Positions 11,737-24,429 of a stretch of 64,000 bases of DNA are shown in pieces; the stretch's first letter is position 1, and the number at the start of each line of letters is the position of its first letter. Where the stretch lies: NCBI GenBank assembly GCA_019925105.1, contig JAHGAU010000038.1:124001-188000 (forward strand), read 5' to 3'. Below the pieces are notes generated by a model. The model did not search any database. It was not told where the DNA came from and worked only from the letters and a program-made list of their open reading frames with translations. The stretch is from Niebla homalea (lineage: Eukaryota; Ascomycota; Lecanoromycetes; Lecanorales; Ramalinaceae). The position numbers and the translations under genes are program-made.

Positions 11737-13421
11737 TCAGCCATCATTGTACATCGATCCTGTGTCACCGCTGAAAATGTAATCTTCGTGTGGCTGGCAA
11801 AGCCCCTCCCAAGAAAGCCATGCACCTGTGTCACTCCACGCTCCATCTCGTCTGCCCCCCGAGCTCTCGGAATCATGGGGCAGCACCGGTCCTTCTGCTG
11901 CCTGCCATCGTCTTCCATCAATGGCTTTTGGCGCTATGGGTACATCCACTGCCGTGGCCGAAGCTCGAAGCAGATCTCTGCTGTATGGCACGAACCACAT
12001 TCGTTCCCACCACTTGACCCGATACGATTTCTCCATCATAAAGTGGAGCAACGGCGACGCCTGCTTGGTGATGACGTTTGACAGTAGCGGCAGCTCATTC
12101 CACTGCTTAAGTCTCAATCTTCGTGACCCTGCGAAGAGAGCATTGTAGGTAGGATTCAGCCTCTCCTTGGTTGGCAGCGACATCGCTGCCAAAGGTGGCC
12201 GTGCTTTCTTGAGGCTCTCATCCAGCTCGAATGTGTCCAAGGGCGAGACAGGCGTGTTCTCGGGCCTTCCTGCCTGGATGGAGCCATCGTAGAGTAGCCA
12301 CGAAAGTGAATGGTCGTAGAAACCAATGGGCTGGAATAGGGCCGATTCGTAGTCCAAAGTCACATGATGTTCGATCTTGTGGCTGTCCCCAACCTCGATA
12401 TCAAGGTTTGGTACCGCATAGCCTTGGGGAAATGTCGCATTCGGGTCCAGCTTCGTCCGTGCGAACTCCTGAAAGCCCCAGATGGTCGCAAAGTAGTATT
12501 GATCTGAGGCGCCGTGTTCGTGATGTTCGACACGGGCAGCGACAGCTTCAAAGAGCGCTCTCACATCTTTGACCGGACCTATGATGCTTCCCGAATTCAG
12601 CCAACGAGGGCGGCACTGATACGGCTCAGTCAAAGCGTCCTCAACCGTTTCATCTTCGTAGGGTCCAAAGCTGTACTTTGGGAGGGGCGACTGCGGGACA
12701 GCCCAGCAGGCCGGCCGTCCTCCTTCCTCATCATTGTTGGGCCAGCAGACCTTGTCAGTCCCAAATACGACTGTCTGGTAAAGGCCCTTCTCTTTGGAGA
12801 GTCGAGCTCCGTGGATTGATCTCAATTGCGCGTTCTGGGTTTTAACGACATCAAAGTATCGTGTCATCAAGACTTCTGGAGGGAGTTGGAACCAAGTGTC
12901 GTAACCATCCACCATCAACACCAGATCGTCATCTTGCTGAGGAGGGAAGTTGTCGAGGTAGTCCAAGACCTTGTTGATCTTTCGCAGATGTTGCTCAAAT
13001 GCATTGTCCGTCTCGACAGCATCCCAATTGATGAGGACGGGGACAGGGTAATTAAGGATGATGGAGGAGAGGAGAAGCCGACATAAGTTCTTGTTGCTGC
13101 TCGATGCGGGGACGAGAAGGTGAAAGCGTGATCTGTGGGGCTTGGTGAGTGCTTGATAGCGTGACTGGAGGTTCTTCATCAGCAAAGAAATACCAGAGAG
13201 GCATGGCTCTAAACGCTTACTGTGGCATGAGGCGTGAAGAGCAGTATAGTCAACACCACGAAGACGGCGGCAAAAATGAATGAGGTTCTTTTGGTAAGCA
13301 ACCTCAAGAAGGAACGCATGTCGAGCCGAGATCGCCTCGAAGACGTACGCGGTTCATCGTTCCTTGGATGAAAGGCATCCAATCCCTGAACGGAAAGCGT
13401 GTTGCGACGCAGACGGACCAT
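11737..13421 (-). CDS. Membrane-anchored glycosyltransferase, lysyl-hydroxylase (PLOD) GT-domain type
   Basis: Exon 1 (13,421-13,221) encodes a basic N-terminus and a strong membrane anchor (SFIFAAVFVVLTILLF). A phase-0 intron (GTAAGC at 13,220 to CTCCAG at 13,165) follows directly, and exon 2 (13,164-11,737) gives about 542 residues in all. In the lumenal part, LVLMVDGYDTWFQLPPEVL, KVCWPN, RWLNSGSIIGPVKDV and SDQYYF match the order of motifs in the glycosyltransferase domain of procollagen-lysine hydroxylases (D-x-Y-D, C-W-P, L-N-S-G, D-Q). A role as Golgi glycosyltransferase is inferred; donor and acceptor are unknown. A paralogue with the same anchor and intron position lies at 20,490-22,434. 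It shares a 516-bp divergent promoter with the transporter at 13,938. The exact acceptor could be 9 nt upstream. Confidence 0.75.
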
Positions 13422-13937
13422 ATCATGGCGGGAGATCCAGCAATTGATTTATCAAAGGCAGTCGCGCGGCGGTGTGAGACTGACGAGGTATCATACCTAG
13501 CAGACAAATGCGACTGTAGTGGCTCAGTGGCACAACTACAATTTACAGCTCCGGTATCACTCATGCGCAGGCTCGGAGGTTGCCGCCTAGGTATCTCATT
13601 CATCTATCCTCCCTTGTCACTCCGTACCTACTGTCCTATCCTTCCTCAGGCTGTTTCAGCTAACAGCCGCGTGACGCATGTGAATGCGCGTCGCTCCGAG
13701 ACTCCGAGTGAGCCTTGGTGACGTGGAACTTGGCTTTATTTATCCATTTTCTGGTTCTTTTCCAAGAAGCCTGCATTTCCATTTTCTGATTTCTTGGCTT
13801 GCCAAGGTGTAACACACTCCTTATACTCGGCATTGTCCTGCTTATGTCACTCATTATTTATTGCTTTCCAAGTGTTCCCCCCTTGACATCATACTATACC
13901 GTTCATCATTCGTAGTATGCGCCGGTATTCGTGAAGA
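13422..13937. promoter_or_regulatory. Bidirectional promoter region, glycosyltransferase / transporter
   Basis: 516 bp between two divergent start codons (13,421 minus and 13,938 plus). No coding potential recognised. Shared control is inferred from the arrangement only. Confidence 0.4.
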
Positions 13938-15261
13938 ATGGGTTCATCACCCAACGACGAGGGACCGCGGCAAGACCACAATGAAGAGAGCTCCCCCAGA
14001 TACAGCAGCGACACCACCATCACACAAAATCTCCTCGCCCCAACCCTTGCCGAGAAGGAGAAGGGCTACAACATGTCCAGCCCCGAAGATGTCGAATCGC
14101 AACGGTCTCGAGGCGCCAAAGAGTGGACGTCTGGCAAACACGCCGCCGAATACAATGTCCCCGCCAAACAGAAATACGTCTTTCTTGGCCTCTATTTCGC
14201 CCTTAACCTCTCCCTGACACTCTTCAACAAGGCAGTGCTGGGAAAAGTGAGTCTCAGAGACGTACAGATCAACTCATACAGTAGCTAAATCAGACGCCCG
14301 CCAGTTCCCCTTTCCCTGGCTCCTCACCGCCATCCACACCAGCACGGCCGCGCTTGGCTGCTCCGCTCTGCTTTGGCGCGGTCACTTCGAATTGACAAGC
14401 CTCTCGACCCGTGAGAATATGACTTTACTCGCTTTCTCACTCCTCTACACAACAAACATTGCCATCTCCAATGTGTCACTGTTAGTCCACGTGGGGCTCA
14501 ACACTCGATTCAAACAGACAGCTGACGAGCCGCACAGGGAAATGGTTTCGGTCTCATTCCACCAGATCCTACGATCCACTTCACCCCTCTTCACGATCCT
14601 CATCTACCGATTATGGTACTCGAGGTCTTATGCCACCTACACATATCTCTCTTTACTACCAATCATACTTGGTGCCGCCCTCACTACTTATGGTGATTAC
14701 TATTTTACTATGCTTGGCTTCTTTCTCACCCTATTTGGCGTCATCTTGGCCGCATTGAAAACCGTGGTCACCAACAGGCTGATGACGGGCAACCTCAAGC
14801 TCAACGCGCTGGAATTGCTCTTCAGGATGTCACCCTTGGCGGCAGTGCAATCCGTCATCTTCGCCCTTTTCGCTGGCGAAGTGGGCGACTTTCTCCAATG
14901 GATTGCAGGAGGCAATTTGACAGCCGATTACGGTGCAGCTCTGGCCGGCAACGGGCTCTTGGCCTTCCTACTGAATATCGCATCACTCCATACCAATAAA
15001 CTGGCGGGGGCTCTGACGATGTCGATCTGCGCTAATCTCAAGCAGTGCCTGACGGTATTATTGGGAATCGTCTTGTTCGATACCAAAGTCGGGGTGATCA
15101 GCGGCTACGGCATGATCATCACATTGTTGGGAGCGGCCGTTTACAGCAAAGTAGAACTGGAGATGAAAAAAGGCAACGCACCAGCAACCAAGCCTGCAGG
15201 AGAGAGTGCAGAACCATTGAACCCTTTGGGTCCAGCGCCCCAGTCTTTGCTGGCTCGATGA
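13938..15261 (+). CDS. Triose-phosphate/nucleotide-sugar transporter family protein (DMT superfamily)
   Basis: Exons 13,938-14,246, 14,305-14,480 and 14,538-15,261 (about 402 residues). The introns are GTGAGT...CGCCAG and an in-frame 57-nt GTTAGT...GCACAG, the latter identified because MVSVSFHQILRS must follow ISNVSL. Family marks: NLSLTLFNKAVLGK in the first membrane helix, FPFPWLLTAIHT, NIAISNVSL, TYGDYYFTMLGF, AALKTVVTNRLMTG, and the LAGALTMSICANLKQ / GYGMIITLLGAAVYSK end. About ten hydrophobic segments follow a 75-residue hydrophilic N-terminus. Such proteins exchange sugar phosphates or nucleotide sugars across Golgi or ER membranes; the substrate cannot be read from sequence. Its neighbours (glycosyltransferases, UDP-glucose dehydrogenase) make a nucleotide sugar plausible. 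Confidence 0.87.
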
Positions 15262-16908
15262 GAAACAGGACGGATTGCTCATCATGATAATGGCATATGC
15301 TACCCTCCAAGCATCCTCAACATCTCTCACACCTGCCGAGACATTCTCTGTACATATCGTGGTTGTGTCACTATACAGCATCATGGCGATACACGGCCAC
15401 CAGCGAGATAGACCGAGCATACCCTTGAGATCTTGCCTAACTAGATACGGCAATGATAATGTGAAATATGTGCCCATGTGGACCCGCATCCAGTACTGCG
15501 ACCTCCTTCAGGACAAGCCGTGCGTGAATGCGTGCCTATATCGGACCAGCATCGCAGCATAAGGGGTGGGCCCCTATTTGGTTGATTTGCGTGTTTTGCC
15601 TGGAATATGCTTTCACCATCTCATCATTCCCACACCTCCTACATGTCCATCTAGCTATGTCCATCCATCCCGCCGATAACGGACAAGGGACAAACCTTGG
15701 ATCATTTCATTAATCTTGCAGACTGCAGGCATTTTGAGATTGAGCGCGTGACCGTGCAGCCTTCCCCACCCAGGAAGTGGTACCTGAATTGCAATCGCCC
15801 AATCAGATCCATAAGCCCACCTACCAAGTTTATGCAGGCAACACGGAGACTTGTCAGCCTAGTGCTGCTTGGCTTGGTAGGTACAAAAGTCTCTCATGAT
15901 CTCACTGCCCACTTGGTTCACTAATCTATTGTTATCCGCTCATAGGCTTTTTCCCCTGGACGGAGTTGACGCCGTCAGTGTCGCCAAGCGTCTAACGCAC
16001 GGTCTCTGAATTCTCAATCATCCCGTCTGTCGCGTGTCAACTCTTACGGGGTATATGTCATGCAAAGTCATTTGAAATCATGTAACAATGTCTCCCAAAG
16101 CTGACTGCTGACCACCTTGCGAGAAGACCGAGGAACCACTTACGCATGTGGCAGCAGTGCATCCTCGGCTGCTTTCACCCCTGTGCAAAAGCCGTCGGGA
16201 TTATTGGAAGGCAAATCGCCGCCCAGGGCAGGCTGGGCAGGCAGGGCAGCACCTGGAGCACCGACCTAGCCAATAGTCTTCCGATTGGGTCCACGGCCTC
16301 CACGCAAATAATTCCCAGCCTTGGCAGCTGCAGCTCCTAAAAACAGGGGCGGCAGAGAATGGGCGAAGATCTTTGAGCTTACGCAACGGGCTGCGTAGAG
16401 CTGCGGCAACTTCGGTGGGTGTACCTAATTTCACCTGAGAAATCATCTTGCGAGTTGCGGCGGCCACATGCGAGCGTATACGTAATGTGGCGATAATAAA
16501 ATCTTGGTATGTAGATTGGACTAGGGATGTTGTGGCTTGTCGGTGGAGCTTGCGATGAAAGGAAATTTGATACTGGACAGATGATTTGCGAACAAGGAGT
16601 AATACACCTGGGGAAAATTACCATGATCTCACCTCACGTTTGAATAATGATGCCCCTGACGGAAAAGGGTGTTATCGAGCCATTGGAAGATGCTAATAAT
16701 GCCAGCTGCGTAAGGGAGCTGTGGGTGTTGCCGCCGCAAAGAAGCTAGAGTCTAGTCAATAGTCATTGTCCATATCTTGTCCTCGATACGCTAGTCTACA
16801 CATTTTGTCAGTCGACTTCCAAAGTCCTCGATTATAAAGTAGAGCGGACCTTGTTGTTCTTAGCTGAGAGCCTCTGGCTCGTATCGGCCACCCTTTCAAG
16901 ACTAAAGA
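15262..16908. other. Intergenic region
   Basis: 1.6 kb between two + strand genes. Short open frames only, none with recognisable domains. It contains the promoter of the UDP-glucose dehydrogenase. Confidence 0.45.
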
Positions 16909-18793
16909 ATGTCCCCTACGGCAACAATGAACGGCCATGGCCACAAGCAGGTCAAGCGCATTTGCTGCATTGGAGCTGGCTATGTGGTAGGTGTTCCACT
17001 CCGTCTCTACATGCCAGACTGACACATGACAGGGTGGCCCAACCTGCGCCGTCATCGCCAACAAAGCTCCACATATCCACGTCGACGTTGTTGATCTCAA
17101 CGAAAAGCGTATCTCAGCATGGAACTCGAATCACCTCCCCATCTACGAGCCAGGTCTGGTCGAAATGACAACCTTACCACGAGACGGTTCTCCAGGCCGT
17201 CCCTCCAATCTATTCTTCACTACCGATGTCAAAGGATCCATCGCCAAGGCTGACCTCATCTTCCTTTGTGTTGCTACTCCTACCAAGTATACCGGCATTG
17301 GATCTGGTCGGGCTGCCGACCTAGTCTATGTCGAATCTGCTACCCGTATGATTGCCGAAGCTGCCACCTCTGACAAGATTGTCGTTGAGAAGTCCACCGT
17401 TCCCTGCAAAACCGCCGCCTCAATCCGCGAGATCCTCTCAGCCGTTGGCCAACCCAACGTTCATTTCGACATCCTATCCAACCCCGAGTTCCTCGCTGAA
17501 GGCACGGCCATTCGCAATCTCCAACAGCCCGACCGTCTACTCATTGGCTCCCTTACCACCGACCGCGGCCTCCGCGCTGCCGCCTCATTGGTCGACGTTT
17601 ACGCCGAATGGGTCCCCCGCGAGCGCATCGTCACCATGCACCTCTGGTCCTCCGAAATGGCCAAACTAGCCGCCAACGCTCTCCTCGCTCAGCGTATCAG
17701 CAGTATCAACGCCCTCTCCGCTATCTGCGAGTCCACCGGCGCCGACATCGATGAGGTCGCCTACGCCGTTGGCCTAGACAAACGTATCGGTCCCAAGATG
17801 CTCAAATCCTCGGTAGGATTCGGCGGTTCCTGCTTTCGCAAGGACGTACTCAATCTCGTCTACATCGCCCAGACCCTGCACCTACCCGAAGTCGCGGCCT
17901 ACTGGGAACAGGTCGTCGAGATGAACGAGTACCAAAAACAGCGCTTCAGCAAACGCATCGTCTCTTGCCTCTACACCACTCTCACCGACAAACGCGTCGC
18001 CATACTCGGGTTCGCCTACAAAAAGGACACCGGCGACACTCGTGAATCGGCAGCCATTTCGCTGGTCAATAGCCTCGTGGCTGAAAAGGCTGATGTGCGC
18101 ATCTACGACCCGAAAGTCGAAGCCGATGCCATTTGGATGGAACTCCAATGGACGTCGCCCAACTTCCCGGAAACGCAGAAACGCGTGACCATCTGCAAGA
18201 CGGCGTACGAAGCCTGCGAGGACGCTCACGCGGCCGTCATCGCTACCGAGTGGGACGAATTCAACAACAAAGACACCGAGGTGCATATCCGGGAAGTGAA
18301 CGGCCTTGCTGTCATTGGCCGTAGTCCATCATCTTACTCTACTGGAAGCGGGATGCAATTCTCCAATGGCACGCTAGAGACCAGCCCTTCGCCCAAAAAC
18401 GGGAATGGTGTGATAGGCGCGGCATCGGCGGCAGATGGGGGACACCTCCAGGATGGCCTGTCCATGACACCCACGCCCGCCTCGCCCAATGTCACCAAGC
18501 GCGCTCAAGGGTTGTCGTTAATCGACAACAGCGGCATTAACGGCAGCAATGCCGACGAGAATCTGAAACCCTGGATGGGCTCGCAACCGACATCCCCGCA
18601 CGCGACCACGCACTCGGCGAAACAGAAGCAGGAGTTGAAGAGCAGCAGGCTGGACTGGGCGAAAGTGGCGAGCGTGATGCAGAAACCAATGTTCGTTTTC
18701 GATGGCCGCAACGTAGTCGATGCGGTTAAGCTCGAGGACTTGGGGTTCAGGGTCGAGAGTATCGGTAAGCCCGGAGGATTGAGAAGCGAGTGA
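16909..18793 (+). CDS. UDP-glucose 6-dehydrogenase with large C-terminal insertion
   Basis: Exon 1 16,909-16,986 and exon 2 17,033-18,793 (intron GTAGGT...GACAG, phase 0), about 612 residues. Oxidises UDP-glucose to UDP-glucuronate with NAD+. The Rossmann motif GAGYVGGPT spans the splice junction. Also present are LIFLCVATPTK, IVVEKSTVPCKTA, LSNPEFLAEGTA, NALLAQRISSINALSA, and GFGGSCFRKDVLNLVY with the catalytic cysteine at about residue 293. The C-terminal UDP-binding domain has ILGFAYKKDTGDTRESAA and IATEWDEF, then about 125 residues of Ser/Gly/Asn/Pro-rich low-complexity sequence (about 440-563) before the normal ending LDWAKV...PMFVFDGRNVVD. Typical eukaryotic enzymes lack this insertion. 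It supplies precursor for glucuronate- or xylose-containing glycans and sits among transporter and glycosyltransferase genes. Confidence 0.93.
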
Positions 18794-19158
18794 GGAGCAT
18801 GCGTCTTTGAAAGCGCTGTCAGGACAGGAATTGGGCCATGGAGTTGAGTGAGGAAGTGGCTCATCACATCTTCATTCTCTGCTGGATACTCACTCCTCGA
18901 CGGGAACCTCATCATCGCTGCTTCTGCTCCTTGCTGGTTGAGGAGGAACCTGTAAGGGTGCTGTCATCATGCTAGATTTCGAAGGGCGGGAAACAAGCGT
19001 TTCTGAAAAGCTGCTCATGTCACGCAAGCCTCGCCAGCCATTGCAGGAGTTGCATGGTTAATGGATGGTAGCAATGATAGACATTTGTCTCAATGACGTT
19101 AATCCAGAACAACTTGTTTTGCATTCAATCCTATCTCCATGGACCCTCTTCACTTGTT

Positions 19159-19299
<141 letters not shown>

Positions 19300-19775
19300 T
19301 CTTCTCATCCCCACACCACTTCCTCTCTACTACCAATAGATAGCCCACTTTCATTTGTCCCCACCTCTCCTCTCATCCACCAACCCTCTCCAATCCACCC
19401 CCCTTCCCCCTCCACCTACCTACCCACCTCCCACTTCACACGCCTCAATCCCCCCAAACCCCCTCGCTCCTTCCTACCTACATACCTATCCCAACCCCCT
19501 CCCCCTGCGCTCCCCAACCGCCGGCCTTAGAACCAGCAACGGAATCCCATACAACAAACAACCAACAACGATGCTAAAACACGAAACGAGACTAACCGCT
19601 GCAGCACCTTGGTAATCTGTTCATACATATATACCAACAGCAGTAGTAGTAGTATTTTTTGGTTAGGATTCAAGATAGAAATCTACATCATTACTACCCA
19701 CTTTACAGGTGTGAATTACATACCAATGGGGCTGTGTTTCTTACCAACCTACCCTTCCCTACCTACCCTGTGATT

Positions 19776-19819
19776 GTAGTTAGTAGTAGTAGTTAGTAGT
19801 AGTAGTTAGTAGTAGTAGT

Positions 19820-19853
<34 letters not shown>
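19776..19853. repeat. (AGT)n microsatellite with periodic interruptions
   Basis: AGT triplets interrupted every 3-4 units by an extra T, forming a compound repeat (TAGTAGTAGT plus T), then a pure AGT run. Confidence 0.93.
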
Positions 19854-19854
<1 letters not shown>

Positions 19855-20489
19855 AACTTTCGTAGTGAAGGATAAACCCGGTTCCCCCTCTCCGGTTCTG
19901 CTGTCTGGCCGTCTGTCAAGTAAGCAAGCAAGCAAGCTATAAAAGGGTTGTTTCGTTTGATTTGTTTGTTTGTTTGTTTTGTCTTGTTTGTTGAGGTGGA
20001 GGCACGGACGGACGGAGCAAATGATGATGATGATGGCTGGTCACGTACGTTGGGGGGAGGTAGATGGTATGTATGTATATGTGTATGTGTCTGTTCCGGT
20101 ACGAATGGCCGTGCGCGGTGATTGTGGATGGAATGTGCAGGATCGATGGAATTGTATTGAGGACGTACTCAGCAACACCAGAAGAGGAGGCGGTTCATGC
20201 ATGGGGAAGATTCAGCGTCTACAGTTTGATTTGAGCGCAACAAAGAGGATATTTCCTTCCCTTCCCCAAAGTAAGATGTTGCTGAGTTTATTTATTCTCC
20301 GTTACTCATACTGATATACTCAAGTTGGACGCAAGATCGTCAGTCTCATATCCAACGAATAAGAAATAGACAAGCCGCCCTTATCCATTCCGTCAGTCAT
20401 GACGCTTCGTGATCTATGCAGACTATGCATGAGCATACCCAATACACCGTCCACTTACTTACGCTCAAGGAACGAGCTTTTCAAACACA

Positions 20490-22434
20490 TCACATCCCCT
20501 CATCCTTGACATCCCAAAACGGCGGAAACACCACAGGATCCTCCCACCCACCCCTCGCATCCCCAAACGTCCCCTCACACATCGCCTTCTCCGTCTCCTC
20601 CTCGTTCTCCACAAGCGGTGCACAAACCTCCCCCCATTGAACCCACTCTGGGCCCTCCTTCTCCTGCCCCTTGACAGCACCATCCTCCCCCTTGACCAAG
20701 AACCCAAACCCCACGCGATGCTTATCGACAGGCGTCGTCATGATCCGTCCCCACCACCTCTTCTCCACAGGCACACTCAAGGCCCTTTGCAACCCCTTGG
20801 CCCATCCCCCGCCAGGCTTTCGGTCCAGAATCTCCGACGAAACGGGAAAAAAAGGTTCGTAAGCGCGGACGGTGAGCCAATCCCGTAAATAGGGGTGGAA
20901 CCACATCTTCCGCCAGCCGGCCGGGGTGGGGGTGAAGGAGGATGTGACTTCGTGGTCTTGTTTACTGTTGTCGGGGTTGGTGGCGGCATTGGGGTAACTG
21001 GTGATGAGCACGGGCGTGATGCCGGTGTCGAGGTTGGTAAAGAGATTGGTTGAGGACCAAGTTTGAGTGCGGGGAAGGGAGGCAAGGAGAAGGCCTGCGG
21101 GGGAGGAGATGGGGGATAATGACCAGAATGGTGGGCGCGAGGTTGGGATGTCCGGGTCGAGGGATGAGGTTGCTGGGGTGAGGGTTGTGGTGGTGTCGTC
21201 GTGATTGAGCCAGGTGGCGGCGGAGGAGCCGGAGAGGGAGAGGAGCGAGGTGTAGTCGAGGGTGATACCGTATTCGAAGTCTGGGAAGTCCGGGGAAGTG
21301 GAGGTGGTGATGAAGGCTTGGGGGTCCGGATGGGTGGTGGTGAAGGAAGAGGATTTAGATTTGGGCTTGCGGGGTTCTTGGTAGAGGAGCTCGCGAAGAT
21401 ATTCTTGGTTGCTGAAGAGGAGGGAGAAGATGGAGTGGCGAGAGGGGTACTGCTTTGGGTGTTGGCTCCATTGATTGTAGGCGTCGTGGTGGACTTTGTG
21501 GAGGGATGAGGCGGTGCCCAGCATCATGCCAGGGTCTGGATAACGGAGGAATGAGTCAACAACGCTGTCATCGAATGTCTCTGCGTTGGTGGACTTGGAC
21601 AACTTGGGATGGGAGGCTAGTGGTGATTCTGGTGCTGCGTAGCATGTGATGTCGTCTTTACTTCCTGTTGGACAGACAGTCTGAGCAGGAAAGACGACGC
21701 TCGTTCTGATGTCTCTTGTATCTGCTATCTTTCCCAGCTTCTCCTTTAGCCGCTGGTCCGCTTGCTTGATGATGTCCCGATATCTCCTTATCAAGACCTC
21801 TGGCCGCAATTGGAACCACGTGTCTTGTGCATCGACGACCAAGACGAGATCATCATTTCTTTCCTGAGGTAGCCCTTCAAGATACTTCAACGTCGCCACC
21901 AGTTTGCCCCATTCTTTTGCTCCTTCACCAAATTCATCGCTCGAGTATCGGTCTTCCCAACCGACCACTTGAATAGCTGGGTATCCAAGGGTTGCCGCAC
22001 TGAGGGAGGTCCTGCAATACTCTACGCTGGCTTCGCTGGTGGGCACGAGGATGTGAAGGAAACCTGCGCTGAGCTCAGGATTATGTTGGCGCTTGACAAT
22101 GTATGGTATATCGATGTTTGGCGAGCTCCTCTGCGTAGATGCGCAATCAGTAGGTCGCTTTCTAATGTAAAGAAGGCCGAGACAGGGAGCCACTTACCAA
22201 GATGAGGGCCAGGAGAAAGATAAGGCCAAGCAGACCGATGGCGATGAATCTTCTTGCGCCTTTCAACAAAAGGCGTGAGCCGGAAGAGCTAAAGGATGTA
22301 GGTCCAATGTCATCGCTTTTCGCAAGAGGCTTGTACGACGAGTGCGCCCTCACCCGGAGGTCGCGCCATACTCGGGCAAGCGACATTTCTGTCAAGCTCT
22401 TCCGGCCTGGCTGAATGCATATGTATGGGAACAC
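20490..22434 (-). CDS. Membrane-anchored glycosyltransferase-like protein, paralogue of the 11.7-kb gene
   Basis: Exon 1 22,434-22,198 encodes a basic N-terminus and anchor (FIAIGLLGLIFLLALIL); the intron (GTAAGT at 22,197, TACTGAT branch, CGCAG at 22,131) is phase 0 and directly follows the anchor, as in the 11,737-13,421 gene. Exon 2 is 22,130-20,490; total about 625 residues. Shared motifs include LVLVVDAQDTWFQLRPEVLIRRY, FPAQTVCP, YGITLDYTSLL and WRKMWFHPYLRDWL. The D-G-Y-D of the paralogue is D-A-Q-D here, and the L-N-S-G motif is replaced by PGMMLGTASS, so donor binding may be altered or lost. A long Ser/Thr/Pro-rich stretch sits mid-protein. Role inferred as Golgi glycosyltransferase or an inactive relative. 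Confidence 0.7.
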
Positions 22435-23504
22435 AAGATATACAACTCAAGCGAGATCTCCCTCGGATCAGACATGGGGAAAGAATCGAGATCCCATTTC
22501 CCCTTCCGGATTCCGGAATGCAGCTGCAATCATTTGTTTTCCTCGTCCCCCTTGAGTGTGCCTGCCTTGCCCCCAGCCCCACCCACACAAGGAGGACTTC
22601 TTCGGGTCGTACGGAAGTACAATGGTCCATGCCGACATCCACTAGCCCGACCCATTCATCCTCAGGCGGATCTGGCGGAGGATAGTCTGGAGCTGCGATT
22701 GCTCGACTCCGCCGTGACATCCGCGACAAATTTCTACATGCCTACCAAAGGCTCAGAATATCTTCAAGTGTGGAAGTTTGCAATCCGACATTCCCGCCTT
22801 CAAGCTTTGGGCCAAGAGACCAGGCCACGCCAGGGGCGACCGTTTCTGATCCGCTGGCTACTACTCGGCCCGCGCCCACAAACAAAAAATTGCAACGTGG
22901 GCAGCCTTGTGTATGATTTGATACATGAGTTTTTACCCCATTTCAAGTGCGACGTGGAATCAAGATTACATTCAGTTGACGCAAAGCTCCCAAAAATATT
23001 GAAGGCTGGTGGCGGACAAAAGGAGATACGTCACCAAGAAGTTATTATTAAACCAGTCTGTCCAACGCTCAGCCCTCATCGTCGTCAGCACAGATCCAAG
23101 CTCTCTACACGGTACCAATGGCCTTCGAATTCGATCGTCATCTGCCATAGATCCCCTGCACAACTTGATCCTTGAGTACTTCCAGGCTATTCATAGTCTA
23201 GAGCATGCCGAAGGCGATGATTTGCTAGCGACTTGAGCGAGGGTGTTCAGCCAGTAGACGTCTCGGGAGGCGGGTGATCACAGCGAGTCTATCAAGACTT
23301 TCGGTCTGAAGGAAATGATGGCACGGGGTGTGGGGATCCCACCAACGATCTACCCGAAAGTGGGACCAAATTCCTTCACAGGTTTGCCCCCGAAAAAGCG
23401 TGTTTGTGTGCCTTGTCCAGACTTTTCACCTTTGGAGGTCCCAAGAAAGCTACCTGAAAAAAGGCACAAAGATCATCCGTGCACGCTCGACTGGAGCTCC
23501 TAAG
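22435..23504. other. Intergenic region
   Basis: A 277-codon open frame (22,342-23,175, plus) overlaps the first exon of the minus-strand gene and shows no domain or codon pattern of a real gene. Nothing else recognised. Confidence 0.45.
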
Positions 23505-24429
23505 CTAAGGCGGCAACCCATGTTCCCTTCTGCCCTGCTTGATGATCTCCAACCCCTCCTTCACCGCCTCTCTCTCCTCCATCCGCCTCAACCATGCCGC
23601 ATACCGAGGATACCGCTCCATCAATCCTTCCTTTCCCACCTCCCCCGCCAGCCCCTTGGCTATGTACGCCCAGGTCACGAAGCTGAGGTCCGCGTAGGTG
23701 CATTTGTTGCCCACGAGGTACTGCTGATCCTTGAATGCGGTATCAAGAACGGAGGTGATGCGGTCGAGTTCGTTGGCATAGCGTTCGATCGCCGAGGGGA
23801 CAGAGGGCTTGTGGAAACGGGCGAACCAGTTGAGTTGGCCGACGTAGGGCCCTTGGCCTGTCATGGAAGGTCAGACATCAGGTTACATGGGGTTGGTGGG
23901 ATCGGGGAGTGGAAATAAGCGGTTGACGGGAGCGGGCGAGGACGATTAGGTGACCGTACCGCTGACCTGGAACATGAGCCATTTGATGCAATCCCACTTC
24001 TCGGGCGCGCTTTTGTACGAGATCTTGCTCTCGGTGTCGTATTGGTCGATGAGGTAGAGGATGATCGCTCCCGTCTTCATTGCGGTCAGTCCTTGAAATG
24101 ACTTCCATATATCATTGCCGAGGGGTCGGTCTTTGGAAGAAAAAAGCAGCACATACCTCCCACAACGCCACCCCCGTGTTCGGATCCTCAATCGCCGGCA
24201 GTCGTCCATTAGGATTGATGGAGACATAAGGCTCCTTCTTCGCGTCGGTGAATTCGAGCTTGTGGTGTTTGTGGGGGAGGCCGAGCTCTTTGAGGATGAT
24301 GATGACCTTCCTGAGGGATCCGACTCAGTTGGCATGCCATCTCCAGTGGAGCTAGCACAAGAAGTTTGGGATAAATGCTCACCATGGGTTCGGACTACCC
24401 CAGTGACCCCATACGGTGATCGGCTTCAT
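23505..24429 (-). CDS. Glutathione S-transferase, Ure2p-like
   Basis: Exons 24,429-24,383, 24,310-24,157, 24,074-23,960 and 23,857-23,505, every junction in phase, giving about 222 residues, the normal length. The N-terminal thioredoxin fold has ITVWGHWGSPNPWKV, KHHKLEF, NPNGRLPAIEDP and TGAIILYLIDQYD (the glutathione-binding Glu/Ser position reads W-E-T-G). The C-terminal helical domain has GQGPYVGQLNWFARFH and YLVGNKCTYADLSFVTW with the conserved D of the N-capping box. Likely cytosolic conjugation or peroxidase activity in detoxification. The 5' end faces a Zn2Cys6 regulator 648 bp away, an arrangement often seen for regulator and target. Confidence 0.9.

Noticed and set aside
22342..23175. 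277-codon + strand frame
   Set aside because: Overlaps the first exon of the minus-strand glycosyltransferase, with no conserved motif and no plausible codon pattern.
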